In this document: piece after piece, positions 34,360 to 43,160 of the stretch
Numbering within the stretch: position 1 is the stretch's first letter
How the letters are laid out: the number at the start of each line of letters is the position of its first letter
Origin: CAVVTR01 sp963751245
Lineage (GTDB): Bacteria; Acidobacteriota; Thermoanaerobaculia; Thermoanaerobaculales; Thermoanaerobaculaceae
NCBI GenBank assembly: GCA_963751245.1
Contig: CAVVTR010000012.1
Location: forward strand, 186,001 to 250,000
Direction of reading: 5' to 3'
DNA: 64,000 bases
Notes under the pieces: generated by a model
What the model was told of the DNA's origin: nothing
Database searches by the model: none
The model's input: the letters and a program-made list of their open reading frames with translations, nothing else
Made by a program: the position numbers and the translations under genes

Positions 34360-35435
34360 CCCGCCTCGGCCAGCTCGCGCTCGAGGCGCTCGGCCTGGAA
34401 CTGCGCGATGAGGGGGTCGAGCACGAGGTCGAGGCTGCCGTCGAGGACTTCCTGGAGGCGGTGGATCGTGAGTCCGACGCGGTGGTCGGTGATGCGGGAC
34501 TGCGGGAAGTTGTAGGTACGGATCTTCTCCGAGCGGTCGCCGCTGCCCACCATGGAGCGCCGCTCGGCGGCCTGCTTGGCGTGCTGCTCCGCCTGGGCGA
34601 TCTCGTACAGCCTCGCCTTGAGGATCCGCATGGCCTTGGCGCGGTTCTGGATCTGGGACTTCTCGTCCTGGCAGGAGACCACGATGCCGGTGGGGAGGTG
34701 GGTGATGCGCACCGCCGAGTAGGTGGTGTTCACCGACTGTCCGCCGGGTCCCGAGGAGCAGAAGCGGTCGATGCGGAGGTCCTTCTCGTTGACCTCCACC
34801 TCGATCTCCTCGGCCTCCGGGAGGACCGCCACGGTGACCGCCGAGGTGTGGATCCGGCCCGATGCCTCGGTCTCCGGAACCCGCTGGACCCGGTGCACGC
34901 CGGACTCGTACTTGAGCCGCGAGTAGGCGCCCTCGCCCTCGATGAGGGCCACCGCCTCCTTGACACCGCCCATGCCCGCCTCGGAGATGTCGGTGATGGT
35001 GACCCGCCAGCGGCGGGCCTCGGCGTAGCGCGTGTACATGCGCAGCACCTCCGCCGCGAACAGCGCCGCCTCCTCGCCGCCGGTGCCCGCGCGCACCTCC
35101 AGCACCACGTTGCGGCGGTCGTTGGGGTCGGCGGGCAGGAGCAGTACCTTGAGCTCCTGCTCCTTGGTCTCCACCGACTCCTCGAGGGCGTCGATCTCCT
35201 GCTGGGCCATCTCCCGCAGCTCCGGGTCGCTCTCGGACTCGAGGAGCTCGCGGGCGCCGCTCTGCTCCCCGACGAGGCGCCGGTACTCCCGGTAGGCCTC
35301 CGCGACGGGCTCGATCTCGGCGATCTTGCGCGAGACCTCCGTGAGACGCTTGCGGTCCCCGAGCACAGCGGGGCTCGCCTGCTCCTCGCGCAGCAACTCG
35401 AGGCGCCGGAGCACCTCGTCCAGCCGGTCCATCAT
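34356..35435 (-). CDS. prfA: Peptide chain release factor 1
   Basis: A 359-residue class I release factor recognising UAA and UAG. ATG 35435 (MMDRLDEVLRRLE) gives the standard length; upstream in-frame codons (GTG 35444, others) add unlikely residues. The decoding loop and the peptidyl hydrolysis motif GGQSVN in CSSGPGGQSVNTTYSAV are intact; the family text RAGTGGEEAALFA and ESGVHRVQRVPETEASGRIH is clear. Its stop overlaps the next gene start. PrmC two genes downstream would methylate the GGQ Gln. Confidence 0.96.
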   Translation of the reverse strand: MMDRLDEVLRRLELLREEQASPAVLGDRKRLTEVSRKIAEIEPVAEAYREYRRLVGEQSGARELLESESDPELREMAQQEIDALEESVETKEQELKVLLLPADPNDRRNVVLEVRAGTGGEEAALFAAEVLRMYTRYAEARRWRVTITDISEAGMGGVKEAVALIEGEGAYSRLKYESGVHRVQRVPETEASGRIHTSAVTVAVLPEAEEIEVEVNEKDLRIDRFCSSGPGGQSVNTTYSAVRITHLPTGIVVSCQDEKSQIQNRAKAMRILKARLYEIAQAEQHAKQAAERRSMVGSGDRSEKIRTYNFPQSRITDHRVGLTIHRLQEVLDGSLDLVLDPLIAQFQAERLERELAEAG

Positions 35436-35566
35436 TCCACTCACGGGGGGGAGTTTACGCCGGGTGCTGTCGCGCGACAAGCGCAGGAGGCCGCGAGGAA
35501 CGGCGTGGGAGCGCGCCGAGGTACCATGGCAGCAAACGCTGCCGCGCGGACCGAAAGGATGTCCCG

Positions 35567-37270
35567 ATGCCGGAGAGAAGCACCTTCGTCACCCTCGCCG
35601 AGTACGTTCAGGATGCCCTGGCAAGGCACGCCGAGCACGTTTTCCTGGCCGAGCCCGGCGGCACGGTCCTGCGCTACGGGGAGGCGGCCAGGGCCGTCGA
35701 GGCGCTCCACGCGAAGCTCCGGAGCGCTGGCGTCCGCCCCCACGACCGCGTCGCCCTGCTCGGCGGCAACGGCGCCAGCTGGTGCCTGGCGTACCTCGCC
35801 GTGGTCACCTACGGGGCCGTCGCGGTGCCCATCCTGGCCGACTTTGCGCCGGCGGGGATCCACAACATCCTGCTCATGTCGGGCAGCCGCGCGGCGTTCG
35901 TCGCCGCGGGGTTCCTGGAGATCCTGGAGCGGGGGCCCCTCCCGGAGCTGGAGCGGGTGTGGCTGCTGGAGGACTTCTCGGAGGTGCCTCTGGAGCGGCT
36001 CGGGGACCGGCTGCGCCAGCTCCGCAGCACCGTCAGCCAGCTGCGCGGCCGGGCGCAGCAGATCCTCGAGGAGCACATCCCCCCGCTGCGCTCGGAGCCC
36101 CACCTCCCGCGTCCGGAGGACCTGGCGGCGGTGGTCTACACGTCCGGCACCACAGGGAGCTCCAAGGGGGTCATGCTCACCCAGGGCAACCTCGCGGCCG
36201 CGGTGCAGTCGGCGGTGACCTACGTGGAGGTGACTCCCGCGGACCGGATGCTGGCGCTGCTCCCACTCGCCCACGCCTACGAGTGCACCTGCGGCTTCCT
36301 CGGGCCCATGGGGGGCGGCGCCTCCATCCACTTCCTGGAGGGGAAGCCGAGCCCCAGGGTGCTTCAGGCCGCCTTTGCCGCGACGCGGCCGACGCTGGTC
36401 TTCGCGGTCCCCCTCGTCATCGAGAAGATCTACCGCAAGCGGGTGTGCCCCGCGGTGCAGGGCAACGTCCTGGCGCGATCGCTGGTCCGCGTCCCGTCGC
36501 TGCGGCGGTTGCTCTACCGGCGCGCCGTGAAGGGGCTGCTCGAGGGTTTCGGCGGTCGCCTGCGCCAGATGGGCCTGGGCGGCGCCGGGCTGCCGCCGGA
36601 GGTGGAGCGCTTCCTCCAGGAGGGACGCTTCCCCTACCACGTGGGCTACGGTATGACCGAGTGCGGGCCGCTCATCGCCGGCACCCGCCCCGAGGACACG
36701 CGCCTCGGGAGCTGCGGTTACGCCACGCCGGGGATCGAGATCCGCATCGGCGCGCCCGATCCCGCAAGCGGCGTGGGAGAGGTGCAGGTGCGGGGACCAA
36801 TGGTCACCCCCGGCTACTTCCACAACCAGGAGGCCACGGAGACGGCGTTCACCCCGGACGGCTGGCTGCGCACCGGCGACCTCGGGTTTCTCGACGGCGA
36901 CGGCTACCTGTTCCTCAAGGGGCGCTCGAAGAACGTCATCCTGGGGCCCAGCGGCGAGAACATCTACCCGGAGGAGGTGGAGCTGCTGCTGAGCCGCTCG
37001 CCGCTGGTGCTGGAGTGCCTGGTGGTGCAGCGCGAGCACCGTCTGACGGCGCTGGTCCTGCCGGACACCGAGGCCCTCACGGCGGAGCTCGGCCTGTACG
37101 GCGAGGACGAGGGGGTGGCCGCCCGGCGGGTGCACGCCGCCTTCGAGACCCTCGTCGGGGAGGTCAACACCGAGCTCCCCGCGTTCGCGCGGCTGGCCTC
37201 CTTCGCCCTCGTCGAGCACGAGTTCGAGAAGACGCCCACGGCCAAGATCAAGCGCTACCTGTACGCGTGA
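35567..37270 (+). CDS. AMP-dependent long-chain acyl-CoA synthetase/ligase
   Basis: A 567-residue ANL-superfamily enzyme. ATG 35567 has GAAAGGA upstream, and a TACCAT box at 35521-35526 may be its -10. Motifs: phosphate loop YTSGTTGSSKGVMLT, LLPLAHAYECTCGFLG, adenine-binding GYGMTECGPLI, GWLRTGDLGFLDGDGYLFLK, RSKNVILGPSGENIYPEEVE and the catalytic Lys in KTPTAKIKRYLY. The long text between the first two motifs and the domain order match fatty acyl-CoA ligases (FadD or AAE type). It probably activates fatty acids for degradation or lipid synthesis. Confidence 0.9.
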   Translation: MPERSTFVTLAEYVQDALARHAEHVFLAEPGGTVLRYGEAARAVEALHAKLRSAGVRPHDRVALLGGNGASWCLAYLAVVTYGAVAVPILADFAPAGIHNILLMSGSRAAFVAAGFLEILERGPLPELERVWLLEDFSEVPLERLGDRLRQLRSTVSQLRGRAQQILEEHIPPLRSEPHLPRPEDLAAVVYTSGTTGSSKGVMLTQGNLAAAVQSAVTYVEVTPADRMLALLPLAHAYECTCGFLGPMGGGASIHFLEGKPSPRVLQAAFAATRPTLVFAVPLVIEKIYRKRVCPAVQGNVLARSLVRVPSLRRLLYRRAVKGLLEGFGGRLRQMGLGGAGLPPEVERFLQEGRFPYHVGYGMTECGPLIAGTRPEDTRLGSCGYATPGIEIRIGAPDPASGVGEVQVRGPMVTPGYFHNQEATETAFTPDGWLRTGDLGFLDGDGYLFLKGRSKNVILGPSGENIYPEEVELLLSRSPLVLECLVVQREHRLTALVLPDTEALTAELGLYGEDEGVAARRVHAAFETLVGEVNTELPAFARLASFALVEHEFEKTPTAKIKRYLYA

Positions 37271-37312
37271 GCGTGCCGCCGCACCGGCGGCTGAGGGGCG
37301 GCGAAACGCGAA

Positions 37313-37338
37313 GCGCCGGGGAGCACGCTCCCCGGCGC
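37313..37338. terminator. Hairpin between convergent acyl-CoA ligase and rpmE genes
   Basis: A perfect 11-12-bp inverted repeat (GCGCCGGGGAGC paired with GCTCCCCGGCGC). On the minus strand TTCGCGTTTCGCC follows, so it is a better terminator for rpmE than for the plus-strand gene. Confidence 0.65.
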
Positions 37339-37360
37339 CGGATCGTCGTGAGACGGGCCT

Positions 37361-37573
37361 CTACTTCGAGGCGTCGCGCTTGCCGTAGCGGCGCTGGAAC
37401 CGCTCGACCATGCCGGCGGAGTCGATCAGCTTCTGCTTGCCGGTGAACAGCGGGTGGCAGGCGGAGCAGATCTCGAGGCGGATCTCCTTGCGCGTGGAGC
37501 GGGTCTTGAAGGTGTTCCCGCACGCGCACCGGACTTCGACTTCCTGATACCGAGGGTGGATTCCCTCTTTCAT
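37361..37573 (-). CDS. rpmE: Ribosomal protein bL31 (zinc-binding type)
   Basis: A 70-residue protein with ATG 37573 and a GGGAGG ribosome site. The text MKEGIHPRYQEVEVRCACGN, FKTRSTRKEI, LEICSACHPLFTGKQKLIDS matches L31. The Cys pairs (CAC and CSACH) mark the zinc-containing C+ form. Full length. Confidence 0.97.
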   Translation of the reverse strand: MKEGIHPRYQEVEVRCACGNTFKTRSTRKEIRLEICSACHPLFTGKQKLIDSAGMVERFQRRYGKRDASK

Positions 37574-37653
37574 GGCGACCTCCCGTTGCGAGTCCCCGTA
37601 GGGACCCGCTACGTTACACCCGTTGGCCGGCGAAGGCAAGCCGCCGCGCCGTG

Positions 37654-37659
37654 TAGACT
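37654..37659 (+). promoter_or_regulatory. -10-like box, leaderless arrangement
   Basis: TAGACT lies seven bases before the GTG start of sfsA at 37667, with only CCCGCC-type sequence between and no ribosome site. Confidence 0.5.
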
Positions 37660-37666
37660 TCCCGCC

Positions 37667-38371
37667 GTGCGCTACGACCCGCCGCTCGTCCCCGGGGTGC
37701 TGCTCCGGCGGTACCAGCGCTTCCTCGCCGATGTGCGGCTGGACCACGGCGCCACGGTCGTCGCGCACGTCCCCAACTCGGGGGCCATGCGCGGCTGCTC
37801 CGGGCCGGGGAGCCGGTGCCTCGTGGCGCCCGCGGCGGGACCCCGGCGCCGTCTCGCCTGGACGTTGGAGCAGGTGATGGACGGGCCCGTCGCGGTGGCC
37901 GTCAACACGCAGCGGACCAACGGGCTCGCCGAGGAGGCCCTGCGCAGCGGCGCGGCGACGCTGCCCGGCGTCGCGCCGGGGTGGACGCTGCGCCGGGAGG
38001 TCCGCGCCGGACCCCGGTCGCGCCTCGACCTGCTCGTCGAGGACGGCTCGGGCCGGTGCTGGGTCGAGGTCAAGAGCGTCACCTGGACCGAGGCCGGCGT
38101 CGGCCGGTTTCCCGACGCGGTGACGGTCCGCGGCGCCCGCCACCTCCGCGAGCTCGCGGCGCGGGCCCTGGCCGGGGAGCGCGCGGTGCTGCTCTACGTC
38201 GTCCAGCGCGGGGACGCCCGGGCCGTCACCGCGGCGGCGGAGGTGGACCCCGCCTATGACGCGGCGTTCCGGCAGGCGATGGCCGCGGGCGTGCGCTCCC
38301 TGGCCGTGGTGATCGGCGTCGGCGCGGAGGCGCTGGTGCCGGGGAGCGAGATCCCCGTGCTGATGCCGTGA
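37667..38371 (+). CDS. sfsA: Sugar fermentation stimulation protein homologue SfsA
   Basis: A 234-residue SfsA protein, full family length when started at GTG 37667. Motifs: RYQRFLADVRL, ATVVAHVPNSGAMRGCSGPG (the conserved HxPNxG-M), VAVNTQRTNGLAEEAL, the nuclease-like text SRLDLLVEDG and CWVEVKSVTW (D-ExK). The E-x-K fold and an N-terminal OB-like domain suggest nucleic acid binding, but no biochemical activity is settled. It stands between convergent rpmE and ispH. Confidence 0.92.
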   Translation: MRYDPPLVPGVLLRRYQRFLADVRLDHGATVVAHVPNSGAMRGCSGPGSRCLVAPAAGPRRRLAWTLEQVMDGPVAVAVNTQRTNGLAEEALRSGAATLPGVAPGWTLRREVRAGPRSRLDLLVEDGSGRCWVEVKSVTWTEAGVGRFPDAVTVRGARHLRELAARALAGERAVLLYVVQRGDARAVTAAAEVDPAYDAAFRQAMAAGVRSLAVVIGVGAEALVPGSEIPVLMP

Positions 38372-38375
38372 GGGC

Positions 38376-39242
38376 TCAGCGCCGGGCGTCGGCGGGCGCG
38401 TCCTCGAGGAGGCGGCGCTCGACCTCCTCCACGGCGTAGTCCGGGGTCGACGCGCCGGCCGTGAGGCCCACGCAGCCGACGCCGTCGAGCCAGGCGGGGT
38501 CGATGTCCCCGGCGCCCTGGATCAGGTGACTGGGCTTCATTCGGACGCAGATCTCCCACAGGTGGCGGGTGTTGGCGGAGTGCTTGCCGCCGATGACGAG
38601 CACGAGGTCGACCTCGGGGTCGGCCGCCAGCGCCCGCGCCGCGTCCTGGTTCTCGCGGGTGGCGTAGCACACGGTGTCGGCGCGGGAGGTGGCCGGGTTG
38701 GCCGCCTCGATGAGGCGCACGACGTCCTCGTACTCCTCGGCGTTGAGGGTGGTCTGGTAGAGGACCTTGATGGCGCCGTAGCGGGCCCAGTCCACGCCCC
38801 GGGCCTGCTCCACCGTGTGGATCACGTGGTAGGAGGCGGGGTCGAGGTCGAGGGTGTAGCCGAGCACCTCGCGGTGGCGGGGATCGCCGATGAACACCAG
38901 GTGGGCACCCTCGGCGAGGGCCCGCTGCGACTCCTTGTGGATGTCGTAGACGAACTTGCAGGTCGTGTCGAGGATCTCGAGGCCGCGGCGCCGTGCGGTC
39001 TCGTGGGTCGACGGCGGCACCCCGTGGGCGGAGAAGATGATGACCGGCCCGTCCACCTCGGCGATGTCCTGGACGGTGCGCACGCCCAGCGCCTCCATCT
39101 CCTCCACCACGCGCTCGTTGTGCACGACCTGGCCGAGGATGGCACCGCGGCCGCCGTCGCGGGCGAACCGCTTGACCTTGATGTCGGCGACCCTGACGCC
39201 GGAGCAGAAGCCGTACTTGGCGGCGCGCTTGACCTTCACCAC
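38376..39242 (-). CDS. ispH: 4-hydroxy-3-methylbut-2-enyl diphosphate reductase
   Basis: A 288-residue Fe-S enzyme making IPP and DMAPP in the last step of the MEP isoprenoid pathway. The three cluster-binding Cys are visible: KYGFCSGV near residue 12, DTTCKFV near 96 and DTVCYATRENQ near 195. Also FSAHGVPPS, HREVLGYTLD and the final TAGASTPDYAVEEV. GTG 39242 is chosen as it sits 13 bases after the aroC stop and gives normal length. It is the third gene of an M28 peptidase-aroC-ispH operon. Confidence 0.95.
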   Translation of the reverse strand: MVKVKRAAKYGFCSGVRVADIKVKRFARDGGRGAILGQVVHNERVVEEMEALGVRTVQDIAEVDGPVIIFSAHGVPPSTHETARRRGLEILDTTCKFVYDIHKESQRALAEGAHLVFIGDPRHREVLGYTLDLDPASYHVIHTVEQARGVDWARYGAIKVLYQTTLNAEEYEDVVRLIEAANPATSRADTVCYATRENQDAARALAADPEVDLVLVIGGKHSANTRHLWEICVRMKPSHLIQGAGDIDPAWLDGVGCVGLTAGASTPDYAVEEVERRLLEDAPADARR

Positions 39243-39255
39243 GACCCCGTGAACG

Positions 39256-40449
39256 TCACTGGCCCGCGTCCTGTTCCGGCCCCAGCGCGCCCATGCGGCG
39301 GCGGCGGGACGCCAGAGCGGCGAGGAGGTCCTCCATGCAGTCGCCGCCGCAGGAGGCGAGGAGGGCACGGGCGAGGACGAACGCCACCATGGCCTCGACG
39401 ATGACGCCGCAGGCCGGCACGGCGGTGACGTCGGAGCGCTCGTAGGCGGCGCGGGTGGCCGCGCCGGTGGCCAGGTCCACGGAGGGGAGCGCGTCGCGGA
39501 GGGTGGCGATGGGCTTCATGAACGCCCGCACCACGAGCTCCTCGCCGTTGGTCACGCCCCCCTCGAGCCCGCCGGCGTGGTTGGAGGTGCGCCGCAGGCC
39601 GCCGGGACCGGAGACGATGGCGTCGTGGGAGCGGGAGCCGGCCCAGCCCGCGGTCTCCAGCCCGTCACCGATGGCGACGGCCTTGACGGCCTGCACCGAG
39701 CAGACGGCCTGGGCGATCTGGCCGTCGAGGCGGTCCTCCCAGTGGACGTAGGAGCCCAGGCCGGCCGGCACACCCTGCGCAACGACGCCGACCACGCCTC
39801 CCAGCGTCTCGCCGGCGTGGCGGGCCTCGTCCACCAGGGCGACGAGCTCACCCTCGCGCTCCGGGGCCGTGGTGCGCAGGGGCGAGGCATCGTCCACGCG
39901 GGCGAGGTCCGCGAAGGCGGGCGCCCCCTCCATGACGGCGACGCCTCCGAGGGCGAGGACGCCGGAGCGGAGCCGGACGCCGCAGCGGGCGAGGAGCTGC
40001 CGGCAGACGGCGCCGGCGGCGACACGGGCGGCCGTCTCGCGGGCCGAGGCGCGCTCGAGGACGTTGCGGAGGTCGTCGGTGTGGCCGTACTTCCACGCCC
40101 CCGCGAGGTCGGCGTGTCCCGGCCGGGGCGCGGTGAGCCGCTTGCGCGCCGCCCGCTCCGGGTCCACCTGCCAGGGGTCCATGACCTTGGACCAGTTCTC
40201 CCAGTCCCGGTTGGGGATGGCGAGGAGCAGCGGAGAGCCCAGGGTGACGCCGTCGCGCAGGCCGCCCCGGACGTCGACGCGGTCGTGCTCGATCTTCTGT
40301 CGGCCGCCGCGGCCGTGGCCGTGCTGGCGCCGGGCGAGCTCCGCGTCGATGGCGGCGCGGTCCAGGCGGAGCCCCGCCGGGATGCCGGCGAGCACCGCCA
40401 CGGCCTCGCGGCCGTGGGACTCGCCGGCGGTGGTGAGGGCCAGCGCCAC
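39256..40449 (-). CDS. aroC: Chorismate synthase
   Basis: A 397-residue FMN-dependent enzyme of aromatic amino-acid synthesis (EPSP to chorismate). Motifs: TTAGESHGREAVAVLAG, RRQHGHGRGGRQKIEHDRV, RPGHADLAGAWKYGHTDD, RASARETAARVAAGAV and SNHAGGLEGGVTNGEELVVR. GTG 40449 shares one base with the TAG stop of the peptidase gene (TAGTG), so translation is coupled. The C-terminus is slightly longer than usual (RRRRMGALGPEQ). Confidence 0.96.
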   Translation of the reverse strand: MALALTTAGESHGREAVAVLAGIPAGLRLDRAAIDAELARRQHGHGRGGRQKIEHDRVDVRGGLRDGVTLGSPLLLAIPNRDWENWSKVMDPWQVDPERAARKRLTAPRPGHADLAGAWKYGHTDDLRNVLERASARETAARVAAGAVCRQLLARCGVRLRSGVLALGGVAVMEGAPAFADLARVDDASPLRTTAPEREGELVALVDEARHAGETLGGVVGVVAQGVPAGLGSYVHWEDRLDGQIAQAVCSVQAVKAVAIGDGLETAGWAGSRSHDAIVSGPGGLRRTSNHAGGLEGGVTNGEELVVRAFMKPIATLRDALPSVDLATGAATRAAYERSDVTAVPACGVIVEAMVAFVLARALLASCGGDCMEDLLAALASRRRRMGALGPEQDAGQ

Positions 40450-42278
40450 TACCGGGGTCCCCCGCCGCCAGCCTCCAGCGTCACCGGAAGCTCGAGGGTC
40501 TCGCCGCCGCGGTGCACCACGACCACCACGGTCTCGCCCGGAGCGTGGTCGCCGAGGCCGTACATGTAGTCGTAGATGTTGTGGATGGCCCGGTCGCCGA
40601 AACGGACGACCACGTCCCCGGCCTTCAGCCCGCCGCGGTCGGCGGGGGAGCCGCCGCGCACGCCGGAGATCTTGAAGCCGTCGCCCTCGTAGCCGAACTC
40701 GGGGATGACCCCGGTGCGCACCTTGAAGCTGCGGCGCTCGCCGCCCTCCTCCGCCACGCGGACGAAGGTGGGGCGCTGCCCGAGGTCGGCCACCGCCCGG
40801 GCCACGTCGGCGGCGAACCCCACCACCGGGGCCATGCGCGGGTAGTTCAGGGTGTCGGGGTCGTCCGACGGCTTGTGGTAGTCGGAGTGGGCGCCGGTGA
40901 AGAAGAACAGGACGGGGATGTCGGCGCCGTAGAAGGTGGCGTGGTCCGAAGCCCCGAACCCGCCCTTGCTGGTGTTCAGCTTGATGTGGTCCCGTGCGTT
41001 GACAGCCTCGACGAGCTCCGGCCACTCGGTGGCGGTGCCGAAGCCGCCCAGGGTGAGGGCCGGTCCCGGGGCGGGCCGTCCCACCATGTCCAGGTTCAGC
41101 ATCGCCACGACGTTCTCCCGGGGGACGGGGAGGTGCTGGACCAGGTGCTGCGACCCCAGGAGCCCCTTCTCCTCGCCGGTGAAGGCGACGAAGAGGACGC
41201 TGCGGGCGGGGGGGGCGGCGGCCAGGCGGCGGGCGATCTCGAGCATGCCGGCCACGCCGGAGGCGTTGTCGTCGGCGCCGTTGTGGATGGCGTGCACCTC
41301 CGGCTCCAGGGAACCCGAGCCCACGCCCCCGTACCCGAGGTGGTCGTAGTGGGCGCCGATCACGACCACCTGGTCCCGGCGGGCCGGGTCGGCGCCCGGG
41401 AGGAGCGCCAGCACGTTGGCGGTGGTGGCACGCTCCTGCACCACGTCGGCGGCCAGGGACGCCTTGACGCCCAGCGGCCTCGAGGCGGGCTCGTGCCGCT
41501 CGTCGATGCGTTTCTGCAGCTCGGCAAGGGTGAAACCGTGCCCCGCGAAGAGGGCCTGCGCGAGCTCGGTGGAGATGCCCAGGACCGGGAGGCCGGCATC
41601 GGCGAACGAGGCGTCGAAGGAGATCTTCACCGGGGAGGTGTCGACGGCGCCCACCGGGCCGGTGGCGACGAGGAGGGCCGCCGCGCCCAGCTCGCGGGCG
41701 TCGGCGGCCTTGCGGCGCAGCGCCATGTACGGCTGGAACCGCGAGGAGGGGTTGTCGCCGTCGGGGGAGAACCGCAGCACCAGCACGACCTTCCCCTTGA
41801 CGTCGACGCCCGCGTAGTCGTCGTAGCCCAGGGCGGGGGCGTGGATGCCGTAGCCGGCGAAGACGACCTCTCCGGATACCGCCGCCGAGGAGGAGAAGCT
41901 GAGAGGGTTGAACTCCGCCGGGAAGCGGGCCGCGCGCTCTCCGCCGGGAAGGCCGAGGACGAGCCGGTTGCCGTCGCCGGCCCGCACGCCGTTGATGAAG
42001 GTGAAGCTCTGCTGGAAGGAGCCGGCGTCGCCTTCGGGCTCGAGCCCCAGCGAGCGGAACCGGGCCGCCACGAACTTCGCAGCCACGCGGGCGCCGTCGG
42101 AGCCGGCCTGTCTGCCCTCGAGGGCGTCGGAGGCGAGGTAGTGCACGTCGTAGCTGAGCCGGTCGACGGTGGAGCCGGTCGGGGGCGCCGCCGCGACCGC
42201 CGTTGCGAGCAGCGCGGCCACCAGGGCCAGGGGGGCGAGCCGGGCGGGGCGGACGGGTTCGTGGCGAACGGAGCTCAT
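40449..42278 (-). CDS. Exported M28 family aminopeptidase with PA insert and PDZ domain
   Basis: A 609-residue protein from ATG 42278, a start supported by a TATGAT box seven bases upstream and the signal peptide LAPLALVAALLATAVAAAPP. A PA-type insert is at about 110-260 (YDDYAGVDVKGKVVLVL). The M28 domain at about 295-510 shows the di-zinc ligands: His and Asp in GAHYDHLG, Asp in GADDNASG, Glu in TGEEKGLLGS, Asp in NLDMVGR and His in HSDYHKPSDD. The C-terminal PDZ (VRGGSPADRGGLKAGDVVVR) completes it. Peptide trimming outside the cytoplasm is the likely role. Confidence 0.9.
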   Translation of the reverse strand: MSSVRHEPVRPARLAPLALVAALLATAVAAAPPTGSTVDRLSYDVHYLASDALEGRQAGSDGARVAAKFVAARFRSLGLEPEGDAGSFQQSFTFINGVRAGDGNRLVLGLPGGERAARFPAEFNPLSFSSSAAVSGEVVFAGYGIHAPALGYDDYAGVDVKGKVVLVLRFSPDGDNPSSRFQPYMALRRKAADARELGAAALLVATGPVGAVDTSPVKISFDASFADAGLPVLGISTELAQALFAGHGFTLAELQKRIDERHEPASRPLGVKASLAADVVQERATTANVLALLPGADPARRDQVVVIGAHYDHLGYGGVGSGSLEPEVHAIHNGADDNASGVAGMLEIARRLAAAPPARSVLFVAFTGEEKGLLGSQHLVQHLPVPRENVVAMLNLDMVGRPAPGPALTLGGFGTATEWPELVEAVNARDHIKLNTSKGGFGASDHATFYGADIPVLFFFTGAHSDYHKPSDDPDTLNYPRMAPVVGFAADVARAVADLGQRPTFVRVAEEGGERRSFKVRTGVIPEFGYEGDGFKISGVRGGSPADRGGLKAGDVVVRFGDRAIHNIYDYMYGLGDHAPGETVVVVVHRGGETLELPVTLEAGGGGPR

Positions 42279-42285
42279 GAGGCGC

Positions 42286-42291
42286 ATCATA
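42286..42291 (-). promoter_or_regulatory. -10-like box, leaderless arrangement (M28 peptidase)
   Basis: TATGAT on the minus strand, one mismatch from consensus, lies seven bases before ATG 42278 with no ribosome site between. Confidence 0.5.
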
Positions 42292-42342
42292 CTCCAGCGG
42301 ATGACGATGCCTGTCCCGCTTGCGCCCACTCCGTGCACCCCC

Positions 42343-42348
42343 TAGACT
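42343..42348 (+). promoter_or_regulatory. -10-like box, leaderless arrangement (secreted protein)
   Basis: TAGACT lies seven bases before GTG 42356. TTGCGC at 42320-42325, 17 bases further upstream, is a possible -35. It diverges from the M28 peptidase promoter about 50 bases away. Confidence 0.5.
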
Positions 42349-42355
42349 GGAGTTC

Positions 42356-43078
42356 GTGCGCACTCCCCTGGTGGCGGCTCTGGCGCTGATGGTGGCCGTG
42401 ATGGCCGCCGGCGAAGAGGTCTTCGTCCCCATGGTGGCCCAGAAGCAGGGGCAGGATGGCTCCTGGTGGAACACCGAGATCTGGGTGACCAACACCACCG
42501 TGACGAGCGGGGGCTACGCCGTGGTGTTCCTGCCGGCGGGCCAGGCGAACCTCGAAGGACTGAGGGCCGATCCGGCGCTGGAGGACCTGGCTCCCGGCGT
42601 CACCGTCTACCGCAACGACGTGGTGCCCCAGGGAGGCGTCGGCACCCTGCGCATCATCAAGACACCGGGCGTGCTCGTCTTCGCCCGGGTCTTCAACGCG
42701 GCCGGAAAGGGCTCGTTCGGCGAAGGTCTGCCGGGCCTCGCGCGCAGCGCGGCCATCCGGCCGGGCGACATCGCCTTTCTCATGGGGCTGCGGCGCACGC
42801 CGCAGTTCCGCACCAACGTGGGTCTCTTCAACCCTTCCCAGGAGGACGGGGTGGTGCGGATCCGCATCGTCTCCCAGAAGGGCGACGTGGAGGGTGAGCA
42901 GCCGTACCGCCTGCCGCCCGGGGCGTTCCTCCAGATCAACGACGTTTTGCACGCCTTCGGTGTGACGCGGGCCGAGCACCTCCACGCCGAGGTGACGGGC
43001 ACCGTGCCGTTCTTCGCCCTGGCCTCCGTCGTGGACGCCCGCTCCGGGGCCCCCACCCTGATCCAGGCGCTGCACTGA
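42356..43078 (+). CDS. Small secreted protein of the shared C-terminal domain family
   Basis: A 240-residue exported protein. GTG 42356 directly starts a signal peptide (VRTPLVAALALMVAVMAAGE). The mature part is a single domain: FVPMVAQKQGQDGSWWNTEI, RTNVGLFNPSQEDGVVRIR, FLQINDVLHAFGV and FFALASVVDARSGAPTLIQ. It is plainly related to residues 548-780 of the beta-propeller protein at 324-2666, where it forms a C-terminal module. No function is established; an Ig-like or lectin-like surface domain is possible. Confidence 0.8.
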   Translation: MRTPLVAALALMVAVMAAGEEVFVPMVAQKQGQDGSWWNTEIWVTNTTVTSGGYAVVFLPAGQANLEGLRADPALEDLAPGVTVYRNDVVPQGGVGTLRIIKTPGVLVFARVFNAAGKGSFGEGLPGLARSAAIRPGDIAFLMGLRRTPQFRTNVGLFNPSQEDGVVRIRIVSQKGDVEGEQPYRLPPGAFLQINDVLHAFGVTRAEHLHAEVTGTVPFFALASVVDARSGAPTLIQALH

Positions 43079-43109
43079 CCCCACCGTCGGGTACAATCGC
43101 CAGGTCATC

Positions 43110-43160
43110 ATGACTCGATCGTCGGGGTCTTCGCGGGTTTGCCGGCGGGGCGTGCGGTGA
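43110..43160 (+). CDS. Short leader ORF overlapping hybrid kinase 1
   Basis: A 16-codon frame, MTRSSGSSRVCRRGVR, in the -1 frame; its TGA overlaps the GTG start of the kinase (GTGA). A TACAAT box at 43092-43097 lies 12 bases upstream of the ATG, so this ORF would sit at the very 5' end of the message. The second hybrid kinase has a leader of the same size, place and composition. Confidence 0.4.
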   Translation: MTRSSGSSRVCRRGVR

